Assembly (NCBI RefSeq): GCF_002975275.1
Contig: NZ_PCOQ01000009.1
Span: 62,001-126,000, forward strand
Length of the DNA: 64,000 nt
Direction of reading: 5' to 3'
Source of the DNA: Achromobacter sp. MYb9
GTDB lineage: Bacteria > Pseudomonadota > Gammaproteobacteria > Burkholderiales > Burkholderiaceae_B
Under the pieces are notes generated by a model that did not search any database, was not told the DNA's origin, and saw nothing but the letters and a program-made list of their open reading frames with translations. Below are positions 1 through 8,863 of the stretch, one piece after another; position 1 is the stretch's first letter, and each line of letters opens with the position of its first letter. A program made the position numbers and the translations under genes.

Positions 1-1
1 C

Positions 2-418
<417 letters not shown>

Positions 419-484
419 CGTCGTCTGTCATCCCGACTACGTCAACTTGTTATACGATCCAGGCCACACTTTAGGGAGGCCTGG

Positions 485-793
485 ATGTCTTTGCATGTGA
501 TCGTCGCCGTTCGAAAAGAACCCGTCAGCGGGCATATCGCCTACGTGCGTTGGGGCCAGGCCGAGCGCGGCGTACCCGGCTGGGTCACGGAACCCGTGAC
601 CGCAGCGGCATCCGAAGTCATTGAAGTCATCAAGGACGGCGGGGATGTGGAAACCGCCTTCAGCGTGGAAGGCACCCGCGTGGCATTGCGCCCGGTGCGG
701 GTGCTTGTCGACGACGGCGGACGTGAGCATCTCGCGTCCGTGCCCGTGCCCAGTTCCACGCTGCATACACTGTTCGATCTGCCCGAGTTCTAG
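485..793 (+). CDS. Hypothetical protein, 102 aa
   Basis: A small soluble protein with no signal peptide or membrane segment and no family I recognise. The start at 485 is well supported: AGGGAGG lies five bases upstream of the ATG. The sequence is a regular alternation of hydrophobic and charged residues, as in a small alpha/beta fold. It follows kdsA by 66 bases on the same strand and could be co-transcribed with it. Its stop overlaps by four bases the end of the convergent acetyltransferase gene. Function unknown. Confidence 0.75.
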   Translation: MSLHVIVAVRKEPVSGHIAYVRWGQAERGVPGWVTEPVTAAASEVIEVIKDGGDVETAFSVEGTRVALRPVRVLVDDGGREHLASVPVPSSTLHTLFDLPEF

Positions 794-1284
794 GCGGCGG
801 CGCGGCGGCCTTCGGCAAAGGCGCGCAGCGCATCGTCGGTCAGGCGGTAGCGCACCCATTCATCCATCGGCAACGCGCCGATCGACCGGTAGAAGTCGAT
901 GGCCGGCTTGTTCCAGTCCAGCACGCTCCATTCCAGCCGTCCGCAATCGTTGGCGACGGCTTCCTGCGCCAAATGGCGTAGCAGATCGCGCCCGGCGCCG
1001 ATGCCGCGATGGTCGGGCGTGATGTACAAATCTTCCAGATAGATACCGTTCTTGCCCAGCCAGGTCGAATAGCTGTAGAAATAGACGGCGTAGCCGATGG
1101 CCTTGCCGTCCGCCAGGCACATCAACGCCTTGGCCGGAGCTTGGTGGGCGAATAAGGTGCGGGCGACGTCATCGGCGCTGGCGATCACTTCGTGCGCGGC
1201 GCGCTCGTAAACGGCCAGTTCGGTGATGAAAGCGTAGATTTGGGCCGCATCCGAGAGTGTGGCGGGACGGATGGTGATATTCAC
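790..1284 (-). CDS. GNAT family N-acetyltransferase
   Basis: A GCN5-related acetyltransferase of 164 residues, predicted to move an acetyl group from acetyl-CoA to an amine; the acceptor cannot be told from sequence. The acetyl-CoA pyrophosphate loop is visible as ITPDHRGIGAG near residue 85, followed by the helix DLLRHLAQEA and the C-terminal ENNAAxxFY-type segment (here WNKPAIDFYRSIGA), a full-length GNAT core. A start at GTG 1284 is preferred over TTG 1299 because GGAGG sits eight bases before the GTG. It is convergent with the preceding gene and divergent from the PqiB gene. Confidence 0.9.
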   Translation of the reverse strand: MNITIRPATLSDAAQIYAFITELAVYERAAHEVIASADDVARTLFAHQAPAKALMCLADGKAIGYAVYFYSYSTWLGKNGIYLEDLYITPDHRGIGAGRDLLRHLAQEAVANDCGRLEWSVLDWNKPAIDFYRSIGALPMDEWVRYRLTDDALRAFAEGRRAAA

Positions 1285-1456
1285 GTTGACTTCCTCCAAA
1301 TGGGACGGCCATGCTACCCGCTAATGCGCGGGTTTGCAGGCACCCGCGGGTTGGGTCACCGGGAATCCCCCCACTTGCGCCGGGTGGAGCGCGGCGCGAC
1401 CCTGGCGGAGGAATCCGCCCTCGCGTCCGGACGTGTACACAATGGGGATGTCCTCT

Positions 1457-3097
1457 ATGGCTGAGTCTGGTTCTGCCGCTGGTGAAACGCTATCGCCCGT
1501 GCCGCCCAAGCGGCGGCGACTCTCCTGGATCTGGCTCGTGCCCATCGTCGCGGCGCTGGGCGGATTGCTGCTGGTGCTGCAGGTCTGGCTGAACGCGGGA
1601 CCCACGGCCGTCATCCATTTCCAGACTGCCGAAGGGCTGGAGGCCGGCAAGACGCAGGTGCGCTACAAGGAACTTGCCGTCGGGCTCGTCGAACGCCTGG
1701 CCCTGAATCCGGAGCGTTCAGGCGTGGACGTGACGGTGCGCCTTGAAAAAGACGCCGGCAGCATGTTGCAGGAGGGCACGGTGTTCTGGGTCGTCAGGCC
1801 GCGCCTGACGCTAAGCGGGGTGTCCGGCTTGGGCACGCTGCTGTCGGGTTCCTATATCGGCCTGGACCCGGCGGGACACCATGGCAAGGACGCTCCGCGC
1901 GCGAAGAGCCAGTACGAATTCACCGGCTTGGAAGTACCGCCCGAGGTCGCTCAGGACCGCGCCGGCAAACGCTTCACGCTGCATGCCCGCGACCTTGGGT
2001 CGCTGGATATCGGGTCGCCCGTTTACTACCGCCGCATCGCCGTGGGCCAGGTGGTGGGGTACCGGTTGTCCAAGGGCGGCGAAGGCGTGGATGTGCAGGT
2101 TTTCGTCGACGCCCCTAACGATGCCTATGTCAACGCGGGCACGCGCTTCTGGAATGCCAGCGGCGTGGATTTCAGCGTCGATGCACGCGGCCTGCGGATG
2201 AGGTCGCAGTCGTTGCTGTCGGTGATCGTCGGCGGGGTGGCGTTCGATACGCAGGAACAACGCAGCCATCCGGCGGCAGCGGCTGATGCGACGTTTGTCA
2301 TCTATCCCAACGAAGAGGCGGCGCGCGCCGAGCCCGATGGCGTGCCGCTGCGCATCCGGATGCGCTTCGACCAGTCGGTGCGCGGCCTGGTGGCGGGCGC
2401 GCCCATCGATGCCTATGGCGTGACGATCGGCAAGGTGGACGGGATCAGACTGGATTTCGACCGGACCATCCAGCAGTTCTATGCGGTGGTTTCGGCCACG
2501 CTCTATCCCGAACGCCTGGGTGGCGAGACGGTCCGCGAGATCAAGGAATACGCCGGCACCGATCTGCACCATCCCAGCGGCAAGCTGCTGGCGGCGCTGG
2601 TCAAGCGCGGCACGCGCGCGCAGCTGCGCATCGGCAACCTGCTGACCGGCCAGTTGTATGTGGCAATGGTCGAATTCCCGAACGCCAAGCCGGTGACGTT
2701 CAAGATGGAGGACGAGCCCTTCATCCCGACCGTGCCGAACAACCTGGATCAATTGCAGCAGCAGCTCAGCAACATCGTGACCAAACTCGACCGCGTGCCC
2801 TTCGACGCGATCGGGGCCGAGCTGAGCGGGGCGCTACGCGCGGCATCGCGTCTGGTCAAGCGGATGGACACGCAGTTAGCGCCCGAGGCACAGGCCTTGC
2901 TGCGGCAGGCCAACCGATCGCTGGCGGCGGTTGGCGGTCTGGTGGCGCCGGATTCCTCCTTGCCCCAGAACACAGACACCGCATTGCGTGAATTGGCCAG
3001 GGCCGCCCGATCGCTGCGTGAGCTGGCCGATTACCTGCAGGTGAATCCGGAAGCGTTGCTCAAGGGCCGGGCGCGCGATGCGCCGCCCAGCCGGTAG
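1457..3097 (+). CDS. pqiB: PqiB-type MCE-domain protein (intermembrane lipid transport)
   Basis: A 546-residue inner-membrane-anchored periplasmic protein of the PqiB/YebT/MlaD MCE family, which forms tubes or rings that carry lipids between the two membranes. One transmembrane helix (WIWLVPIVAALGGLLLVLQV) lies near residue 25. Three MCE repeats follow, starting near AVIHFQTAEGLEAG, FTLHARDLGSLDIG and LRIRMRFDQSVRGLVAG, then a C-terminal heptad-rich region beginning NLDQLQQQLSNIVTKLDRV. The ATG at 1457 gives exactly the length of Escherichia coli PqiB; in-frame ATGs at 1442 and 1448 are possible. No pqiA or pqiC partner lies beside it, which is unusual. Confidence 0.9.
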   Translation: MAESGSAAGETLSPVPPKRRRLSWIWLVPIVAALGGLLLVLQVWLNAGPTAVIHFQTAEGLEAGKTQVRYKELAVGLVERLALNPERSGVDVTVRLEKDAGSMLQEGTVFWVVRPRLTLSGVSGLGTLLSGSYIGLDPAGHHGKDAPRAKSQYEFTGLEVPPEVAQDRAGKRFTLHARDLGSLDIGSPVYYRRIAVGQVVGYRLSKGGEGVDVQVFVDAPNDAYVNAGTRFWNASGVDFSVDARGLRMRSQSLLSVIVGGVAFDTQEQRSHPAAAADATFVIYPNEEAARAEPDGVPLRIRMRFDQSVRGLVAGAPIDAYGVTIGKVDGIRLDFDRTIQQFYAVVSATLYPERLGGETVREIKEYAGTDLHHPSGKLLAALVKRGTRAQLRIGNLLTGQLYVAMVEFPNAKPVTFKMEDEPFIPTVPNNLDQLQQQLSNIVTKLDRVPFDAIGAELSGALRAASRLVKRMDTQLAPEAQALLRQANRSLAAVGGLVAPDSSLPQNTDTALRELARAARSLRELADYLQVNPEALLKGRARDAPPSR

Positions 3098-3265
3098 CCT
3101 GTGCGTGCGGTATTTTCTTCATTCGAAGTAGAACGCTTGCCGCAATGTCGGCCGTGGGCCCGCGGGCATGCTGGGACGGGCCCGGGTACGTTACTTGCTG
3201 CAAGCGCACGACGACCGGCCGCTGGATGATGGGCGCCGGCGGGGTATCGGAGTGGGGACAATTGC

Positions 3266-3523
3266 ATGGACCATAACGAAATGATGGTGCGCATGATCTC
3301 GCAGCCCGTTGCGCCGGGCAAGATCGACGGTTGGGACGGCATACTCTCGGCCTATGCGGATTGCCTGTTGCAAGTGCAGGCCAAACTCTCGGATGCGGAT
3401 GTCAGACGTTTCCTGGAAGTTGGCGCACTGGTCTTTCGCACCTGCTGTCAGGAAGAGGCGCGGCAGCGCTGGACGGCCGAGGAATTGGCCGCATTCCACC
3501 GCAAGCGCGGATTCGGCGTCTAG
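3266..3523 (+). CDS. Hypothetical protein, 85 aa
   Basis: A small soluble protein of 85 residues, mostly predicted alpha-helical, with two adjacent cysteines (FRTCCQEE) in the second half. I do not recognise a family. A GGGGA motif eleven bases before the ATG supports the start. It stands alone between the PqiB gene and a convergent small gene; the 168 bases before it hold GC-rich inverted repeats but no clear promoter. Confidence 0.6.
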   Translation: MDHNEMMVRMISQPVAPGKIDGWDGILSAYADCLLQVQAKLSDADVRRFLEVGALVFRTCCQEEARQRWTAEELAAFHRKRGFGV

Positions 3524-3530
3524 CGGGACG

Positions 3531-3839
3531 TCAATACAAACACTGGCTAAGGGTGAATTTGCGACCGAACGCTCGCACTTCGTCACCATCCACCGAAGCC
3601 CCCACGTCCCAGTGGTTGCCGCGCGTCACTAAAAACGACTGACCCAGCAGGGCATGGCGCAGCGCGAATTGCCAGAAGGCGGATTCGGTACCGACAGGCT
3701 CCAATTCGTGCGGCCCGATCATCAGGCGCGAGGGCCGTGGCGTGGCGCCGATCGACCATCTGAAGGCGATCGCGATGAAGGCGAAACGCGCCGAAAGCGA
3801 GGAAGGTTGAACGCAAAGCAGTCGGATCTTGGTGCTCAT
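3531..3839 (-). CDS. Hypothetical protein, 102 aa
   Basis: A possible small protein with no family I can name. The ATG at 3839 has CAGGG eight bases upstream; a GTG at 3848 is an alternative. An overlapping frame on the same strand (3583-3990) is open too, and this call rests mainly on the ribosome-binding site and on a composition closer to a folded protein. It is convergent with the 85-residue gene before it, with seven bases between the stops. Treat as tentative. Confidence 0.4.
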   Translation of the reverse strand: MSTKIRLLCVQPSSLSARFAFIAIAFRWSIGATPRPSRLMIGPHELEPVGTESAFWQFALRHALLGQSFLVTRGNHWDVGASVDGDEVRAFGRKFTLSQCLY

Positions 3840-3952
3840 GGACGTCACCCTGTTCAGGTGTCGTCAGCGTAGCAAAGACCTGCTTGACGTTCCATACCGC
3901 GTTTGGCGGATTCCAGCCCGCATGTTCGAAGATTCGCCAGTACCGGGCGGGT

Positions 3953-5386
3953 TCAGGCTTTGCCTGCGGCGCCGTGCGTGACGCGGGCAAGCAGCAGCAA
4001 CGCCAAGGCGGGCGCGAGGGCGAAGGCTGCGAATAGCCATCGCGCCGCGTGCTGTGCGCCCTCGATGCCCCCGGGGTCCGCCAAGCCCGCGCTATTGGTG
4101 ACGACCCCTGCCAAGGCGGCGGTCACGGCCGACGCGTAGAGCTGCACGGTGGTGATCGATGACGATGTCAGCGTTTCTTCGCCTTTGGGCGCAGCGTTGA
4201 ATATCCGGGTCAGCAGATGCGGCCACGCCAGCCCGATGCCGAAACCCACGCCCGCCAGCGCGACGATGTACGCCGCCAGGCCCCACGGCGACGACAACAT
4301 GCCGGTCTGCGGCGTCATGATGGCCAGGGCGATCAGCGACGCCAGAATTACGGCGGGGCTTGCGCGCACCAGGCGATCGGCGGCCGTGCCCGTGCGCGTG
4401 GAACTGGGCATGGCGGCCAACGTCCAGCCTGCCGCCATCGCCGCCGTCATATAGCCCGCGGCCAGCGGCGACAACCGGTGGATCACTTGAAGGAAGTACG
4501 GCACGAAGATTTCGGTCGTGATGGCGGCCACCACCAGGCACATCAGGGCATACAACGCGCCCAGCGGCGCGCGCATTGAATAGGCGCCCGTGGGTAGCAG
4601 GCGCCGCTTGGCGCGCGAGTCTACCCGGGCGATCAGCATGGCAAGGGCCAGGCCCCCCGCGATCCCGGCCAGGTTCCAGCCCAGGTTCGTCGACAGGCTG
4701 GCCAACGTCACGGCCGCCACGGAAGCCACCAGCAGCGCGAGCGTGCCCAGCGGCAACGTCGAGCGCGGGGCAGGGGGCACCGAAGACCGGCCGCCAACCT
4801 TGAACGCCACGATCAACGCCAGCGCCGCGGCAACGGGCAGCAAGGCCCAGAACGCCAGCCGCCAGTGGCCGGCCTGGGCGAAGATGCCGCCGATCGCGGG
4901 TCCGCACAGCGTGGCCACGCCCCACATGCCCGACACTAGCGCCATGGCGCGCGACCAGAGTGGCGCGTCGAACACCAATCGGATCAGCGCATAGCTCAAG
5001 GCGAACAGGATGCCGCCGCCCAAGCCCTGGATGCTGCGGCCGGCCAGCAGCATCGGCATGGTCGGCGCCAGGGCGCAGGTCACCGCGCCGCCGGTGAAAA
5101 TCGCCACGGCCAGCAGATAGGCGGCGCGCGGGCCGAAGGTTTCGATCAATTTGGCCGACAGGGCCGACCCGATGATGGACGTCACGACGAACAGGGTCGT
5201 GTTCCAGGCGTAGTACTCCAGGCCGCCGATGTCCCGGATGACGCTGGGCAGAATGGTGGTGACGATATAGACGTTGATGGCATGCAGCGCCACACCGCCG
5301 GCCAGCGCAATCGAGCGCAGCGCGTTGGCGCCATGCAGCAGGTCGGCCCAGGAAGCGCTCGAATCAGGGGTTGTGCTGATGGCCAC
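3953..5386 (-). CDS. MFS transporter, EmrB/QacA-like (DHA2) exporter
   Basis: A polytopic inner-membrane protein of about 477 residues in the major facilitator superfamily, probably a proton-driven drug or metabolite exporter. The N-terminal domain shows TTILPSVIRDIGG in helix 1, the inter-helix 2/3 segment and LAGRSIQGLGGG before helix 4, all usual in DHA2 members. GTG 5386 is chosen because GGAG lies six bases upstream; TTG 5398 is the longest alternative. It sits 92 bases downstream of a TetR gene on the same strand, and that regulator also faces a second MFS gene, so both exporters may answer to one repressor. Confidence 0.88.
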   Translation of the reverse strand: MAISTTPDSSASWADLLHGANALRSIALAGGVALHAINVYIVTTILPSVIRDIGGLEYYAWNTTLFVVTSIIGSALSAKLIETFGPRAAYLLAVAIFTGGAVTCALAPTMPMLLAGRSIQGLGGGILFALSYALIRLVFDAPLWSRAMALVSGMWGVATLCGPAIGGIFAQAGHWRLAFWALLPVAAALALIVAFKVGGRSSVPPAPRSTLPLGTLALLVASVAAVTLASLSTNLGWNLAGIAGGLALAMLIARVDSRAKRRLLPTGAYSMRAPLGALYALMCLVVAAITTEIFVPYFLQVIHRLSPLAAGYMTAAMAAGWTLAAMPSSTRTGTAADRLVRASPAVILASLIALAIMTPQTGMLSSPWGLAAYIVALAGVGFGIGLAWPHLLTRIFNAAPKGEETLTSSSITTVQLYASAVTAALAGVVTNSAGLADPGGIEGAQHAARWLFAAFALAPALALLLLARVTHGAAGKA

Positions 5387-5478
5387 CACGGGCTCCAAAG
5401 TTATTTAAACAAGTTATGGCTTTGATAATACGCACATCGCACGGTATCCACAACCGAACGTGGGCGACCCGTGAGGTC

Positions 5479-6063
5479 TTATTGGCGTAGCAGGCCGCGC
5501 AGCAACAACTCCAATGCCTGCAAGGCTTGCTCCAGGCGCGGCGTGTCATCGGGGGCGTCGGCGATCCAGAACGCGCTGTCGGTCAGGCTGCCGTTGACCA
5601 GCCGGGCAAGGGCGTGCGGGTCCGCGTCGTCGATGATCCGCCCCGCCATCAAGCGCTGCAGCAACGCGGCAAGTGACGTGATGCACTGCTGTTGCGCCGC
5701 CTCGGACGCCGGCCCCAACACTGCGCGCCCGTCCTGGAGCACGATGCGGCGGATTTCGGGCTCCGTCGCCATCTGCAGGTAAGAACGGCAGCGCCCTCGA
5801 AACGCGTCCCACGGGTCCGCCGCGTGCGCTGAAATGGCATTGAGTCGCTGGTCCACCTCACCATCGATTTGTTCAACGACCGCGGCCAACAAGCCCTTTT
5901 TGTGACCGAAATGGTGATACAAAGCCCCTCGCGTCAGCCCTGCGGAAGCGGTCAGATCGTCCATGGACGTGGCGGCGTACCCTGTGTGCTGAAAGGCGCG
6001 GCGGGCGGTCGCCAGCAGTTTGGCCCGGGTGGCTTCGATCATCTCGGCGCGCGAACGCGGCAT
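5479..6063 (-). CDS. TetR/AcrR family transcriptional regulator
   Basis: A 194-residue one-component repressor. The N-terminal helix-turn-helix is clear: ATRAKLLATARRAFQHTGY, then LTASAGLTRGALYHHFGHKKGLLAAVV, the most conserved TetR block. The C-terminal two thirds would form the ligand pocket. The start at 6063 is favoured over ATG 6081 because GGAG lies seven bases before it, and because 6081 falls inside a 17-bp palindrome that is almost certainly its operator. It is divergent from one MFS gene and upstream of another, the classic layout of a self-controlled efflux repressor. The inducer is unknown. Confidence 0.93.
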   Translation of the reverse strand: MPRSRAEMIEATRAKLLATARRAFQHTGYAATSMDDLTASAGLTRGALYHHFGHKKGLLAAVVEQIDGEVDQRLNAISAHAADPWDAFRGRCRSYLQMATEPEIRRIVLQDGRAVLGPASEAAQQQCITSLAALLQRLMAGRIIDDADPHALARLVNGSLTDSAFWIADAPDDTPRLEQALQALELLLRGLLRQ

Positions 6064-6077
6064 GCGGTTCTCCAGTG

Positions 6078-6094
6078 ACATACGGCGCGTATGT
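6078..6094. promoter_or_regulatory. TetR-type operator 1
   Basis: The 17-bp sequence ACATACGGCGCGTATGT has perfect 7-bp arms around a 3-bp centre. It lies just upstream of the TetR start codon and overlaps that gene's own leader. The ACATAC-N5-GTATGT form is typical of AcrR-like operators. Binding by the adjacent TetR protein is inferred. Confidence 0.75.
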
Positions 6095-6100
6095 TAATTG

Positions 6101-6117
6101 ACATACGCAATGTATGT
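6101..6117. promoter_or_regulatory. TetR-type operator 2
   Basis: A second 17-bp palindrome, ACATACGCAATGTATGT, with 6-bp perfect arms, begins 23 bp after the first, about two helical turns, so two repressor dimers could bind the same face of the DNA. It lies 41 bases before the preferred start of the divergent MFS gene, where it would block its promoter. Confidence 0.75.
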
Positions 6118-6157
6118 GAATACGATCTCGCCGTCTAGCAGATTCAAAAGGTTATCG

Positions 6158-7348
6158 GTGTCCAATCCGTATCGTGAGTTGTTCAAGGCGCCCGGCGCCA
6201 CGGGTTTCGTGTTGGCCGGCGCGATCGCGCGCCTGCCCTTGCCGATGATCGGCATCGGCATCATCACGATGCTGTCCGAGGTGCGCGGCGCGTACGCATT
6301 GGCGGGCGGGGTCGCCGCCACGTTTGCCTTGGCCACGGCGTTGCTTGCCCCGCGCATTTCGCGCTTGGTGGACCGGCATGGACAGGGGCGGGTGCTCCCG
6401 GTGGCGGCGGGCATTTGCGTGCTGGCGCTGATCGGCCTGGCGGCCTGCGTGCAGTGGGGCGCGCCGGATTGGGCGCTGTTCGTCTTCGCCGCGTTGGCAG
6501 GCGCCTTGCCCAGCATGCCCGCGATGATTCGCGCGCGCTGGACGGAAATCTACCGCGACCAACCCCAGTTGCGCACCGCTTATGCGTTGGAATCCGTCGC
6601 CGATGAACTTAGCTTCATCGTCGGGCCGCCCATTGCGGTGGGCCTCAGCGTGGCGCTGTTTCCGCAGGCGGCCCCGTTGACTGCGGCGTTGCTGTTGGCG
6701 GTGGGGGTGACGGCGTTCGTCCTGCAGCGAGCCACCGCGCCTGCCGTGGAAGTCAGGCAAGCCGGTCGCGAGGCCTCGGTCCTGCGCATGCCTCCCATGC
6801 GTTCGCTGGTCGCCATGATGTCGGCCATGGGCGTGATCGTCGGCACGATCGATGTGCTTAGTGTCGCCTTCGCCCGCGCGCAGGGCGTGCCAGCGGCCGC
6901 CAGCTTGATCCTGTCCGCCTATGCCTTGGGTTCTTGCGTGGCGGGGCTGGTGTTTGGTGTGCTGAAATTCCAGATGCCGCTTGCGCGGATGCTCTCCATC
7001 GCCGCGGCAGTCACGGCCTTCACGACCCTGCCGTTGCTGCTGGTGAACGACCTGCTCACGCTTTCGCTGGGCGTGCTGTTGGCCGGACTGTCCTTTGCTC
7101 CCACCATGATCATCGCCATGGCGCTGGTCGAAAGCAGTGTCCCGGGGCGGCGCTTGACCGAAGGGCTGACCTGGCTGGTGACGGGCTTGGGCGCGGGCGT
7201 GGCTGCCGGTGCCGCGATGGCGGGTTGGGTGGTCGATCACTACGGCGTGAGGGCGGGATTCTGGACGGCGGTCGTCGCGGGCGCGATTGTGCTGCTCGTC
7301 TCCTTGCAGGGCGCGCGGGCAGGCGTGCAAGAGCGCATCCCGTCCTGA
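6158..7348 (+). CDS. MFS transporter (predicted efflux)
   Basis: A 396-residue, roughly twelve-helix major facilitator protein of the inner membrane, probably an exporter; substrate unknown. Repeated hydrophobic spans and short charged loops such as APRISRLVDRHGQGRVLP (MFS motif A region between helices 2 and 3) support the call. The GTG at 6158 is preferred because AAAAGG lies seven bases upstream; longer starts at TTG 6098 or ATG 6110 fall within or beside the second palindromic operator. It is divergent from the TetR gene and should be derepressed when that repressor binds its ligand. Confidence 0.88.
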   Translation: MSNPYRELFKAPGATGFVLAGAIARLPLPMIGIGIITMLSEVRGAYALAGGVAATFALATALLAPRISRLVDRHGQGRVLPVAAGICVLALIGLAACVQWGAPDWALFVFAALAGALPSMPAMIRARWTEIYRDQPQLRTAYALESVADELSFIVGPPIAVGLSVALFPQAAPLTAALLLAVGVTAFVLQRATAPAVEVRQAGREASVLRMPPMRSLVAMMSAMGVIVGTIDVLSVAFARAQGVPAAASLILSAYALGSCVAGLVFGVLKFQMPLARMLSIAAAVTAFTTLPLLLVNDLLTLSLGVLLAGLSFAPTMIIAMALVESSVPGRRLTEGLTWLVTGLGAGVAAGAAMAGWVVDHYGVRAGFWTAVVAGAIVLLVSLQGARAGVQERIPS

Positions 7349-7414
7349 CAAGGGCGGCTCGATAGAATGGCGGTTCCGGCGCGCTGCGGGGCGCGCCGCC
7401 TACAGGAGCATTTC

Positions 7415-7813
7415 ATGTCTAGAACCGTCGTCAATCCCGACACCGTTTTCAACACCGTCCAATACGGATTCAGCCAGGCCGTCATCGTGACGGGGCAGCG
7501 CAGGATGCTGCTGTCGGGCCAGGTTGGCGTCGATATCAACGAACGCACGGTGGGGCCGGGCCTGCAAGAGCAGACCGAGGCCGCGCTGGACAACATCCAG
7601 CGCGTCCTGGCCGCGGCGGGCGGCACGCTGGCGCAAGTGATCATGCTGCGCATCTACATCTGCGAGACGGCGCGCGAAGATCAGGAATTGATCGCGCAGG
7701 CCCTGCGCGACCGTTTTCCGGTAGACCCTCCGCCGTCCTCGTGGATCATCGTCAGCGGGCTGTCTCTGCCTGAATGGCTGGTCGAGATCGAAGCGGAAGC
7801 GATGCTGGACTAA
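7415..7813 (+). CDS. RidA/YjgF/UK114 family protein (lacks the deaminase arginine)
   Basis: A 132-residue small trimeric-type protein of the Rid superfamily. Archetypal RidA hydrolyses reactive enamines/imines such as 2-aminoacrylate. Family signatures seen are LLSGQVGVD, LDNIQRVLAAAGG and the C-terminal VEIEAEA strand. At the position of the catalytic Arg105 of archetypal RidA (usually PARS) this protein has PPSS, so it belongs to an arginine-less subgroup whose activity is unclear. CAGGAG six bases before the ATG fixes the start. It ends ten bases from the convergent LysR gene and forms part of the DSD1/RidA neighbourhood. Confidence 0.9.
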   Translation: MSRTVVNPDTVFNTVQYGFSQAVIVTGQRRMLLSGQVGVDINERTVGPGLQEQTEAALDNIQRVLAAAGGTLAQVIMLRIYICETAREDQELIAQALRDRFPVDPPPSSWIIVSGLSLPEWLVEIEAEAMLD

Positions 7814-7823
7814 GCAAGGCGAT

Positions 7824-8735
7824 TCAGTTTTTGTCGCGCCAGGGCGTGGTGGCGAACGCTTCGCGCAGATGAGCCAAAAAGCCCGAGGTGCGGGCGGATA
7901 GGTCCTGGCGCGACTTCACCAGCGCCACCACATTGGCGTCGGGCAGGTTCCAGCTGGCCAGCACCGGCACCAGCGACCGGGCCTTCACGTATTCGGCCAC
8001 ATCCCATTCCGACCGCGCGACGATGCCGTGCCCGGCCAGCGCCCACGCCACCGCGGCCGCGCCCGTGTTGCTGGATAGCACGGGCGCGATGCGCACGCCG
8101 ACCGCCGGTCCGCGGCCGCGCTTGAAACGCCACAAGGTCACGTCCTCGTCGTTTTCGCGCAAGGCAATGCAGTCATGGTCGCGCAGGTCTTCCGGCTTGG
8201 CGGGCGCGCCGCGCCGGGCCAGGTAGGCGGGCGACGCGCACAGAATGCGGCGGTTGGGCGCCAGCGGGTAGGCCACCAGCGTGGAATCGCGCAATTCGCC
8301 GATATGCACCATCACATCCCAGTTGTCGGTGGCCAGCCGCGGCGGTCCGTCGGACAGCGTCAGGCTGGCGGTGATGTCTTCGCTGCTTTTTCGGAAACCC
8401 GCCACCAGCGCGGCCACATAGCGCTGGCCGAAACCCAGCGGCGCGACCACGCGCAGATGGCCGGCCACGACGCCGCGCCGTCCGGCCAGCTCATCGGCCA
8501 GATCGCCCAGTTCTCCGCAGATCTGTCCGGCTCGCAAGGCAAGCAGCCGGCCTTCGTCGGTCAGTACAGTGCCGCGCCCCGACCGGTTGACCAGCCTGAC
8601 GCCCAGACGCTTTTCCAGTGCGTTCAGCCGCTGCGTGACGGCAGGGGGCGTCACATCCAGGGCGCGTGCGGCCTGCGCCAACGAGGGCGTGGCCGCCAGG
8701 CTCATGAAAAAGCGCAGGTCGTCGGTGGTGATCAT
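7824..8735 (-). CDS. LysR family transcriptional regulator
   Basis: A 303-residue LysR-type regulator. The N-terminal winged helix-turn-helix is clear: FFMSLAATPSLAQAARAL, then VTPPAVTQRLNALEKRLG and the wing VNRSGRGTVLTDEG. The rest is a periplasmic-binding-protein-like effector domain. It is divergent from a DSD1-type PLP enzyme gene, and the 128-bp gap carries phased TTAA half-sites, so it very probably controls that operon with an amino acid or its product as co-inducer. The effector cannot be deduced from sequence. Confidence 0.93.
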   Translation of the reverse strand: MITTDDLRFFMSLAATPSLAQAARALDVTPPAVTQRLNALEKRLGVRLVNRSGRGTVLTDEGRLLALRAGQICGELGDLADELAGRRGVVAGHLRVVAPLGFGQRYVAALVAGFRKSSEDITASLTLSDGPPRLATDNWDVMVHIGELRDSTLVAYPLAPNRRILCASPAYLARRGAPAKPEDLRDHDCIALRENDEDVTLWRFKRGRGPAVGVRIAPVLSSNTGAAAVAWALAGHGIVARSEWDVAEYVKARSLVPVLASWNLPDANVVALVKSRQDLSARTSGFLAHLREAFATTPWRDKN

Positions 8736-8746
8736 TTAGATATGTA

Positions 8747-8772
8747 TTAATTGAAGGTTAAGTTCGTATTAA
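8747..8772. promoter_or_regulatory. Phased TTAA half-sites, candidate LysR operator
   Basis: TTAA occurs at 8747, 8758 and 8769, exactly 11 bp apart, creating two overlapping T-N11-A boxes (TTAATTGAAGGTTAA and TTAAGTTCGTATTAA). This is the expected form of a LysR-type site, and it lies 12 bases upstream of the regulator's start codon in the divergent promoter. Regulator binding is inferred. Confidence 0.6.
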
Positions 8773-8863
8773 ACACGCAAGGGCCTCGGCGCGCCATACT
8801 GCTTGCAACGGGACGCGGGGCTCGCCTGGCGTCCATCCGATCCGACCTGCCGAGACCGCCCCG

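Noticed and set aside
3583-3990. A 135-codon minus-strand frame overlapping the small gene at 3531-3839
   Set aside because: It overlaps the end of the MFS gene and lacks a ribosome-binding site; the other frame is somewhat better supported.
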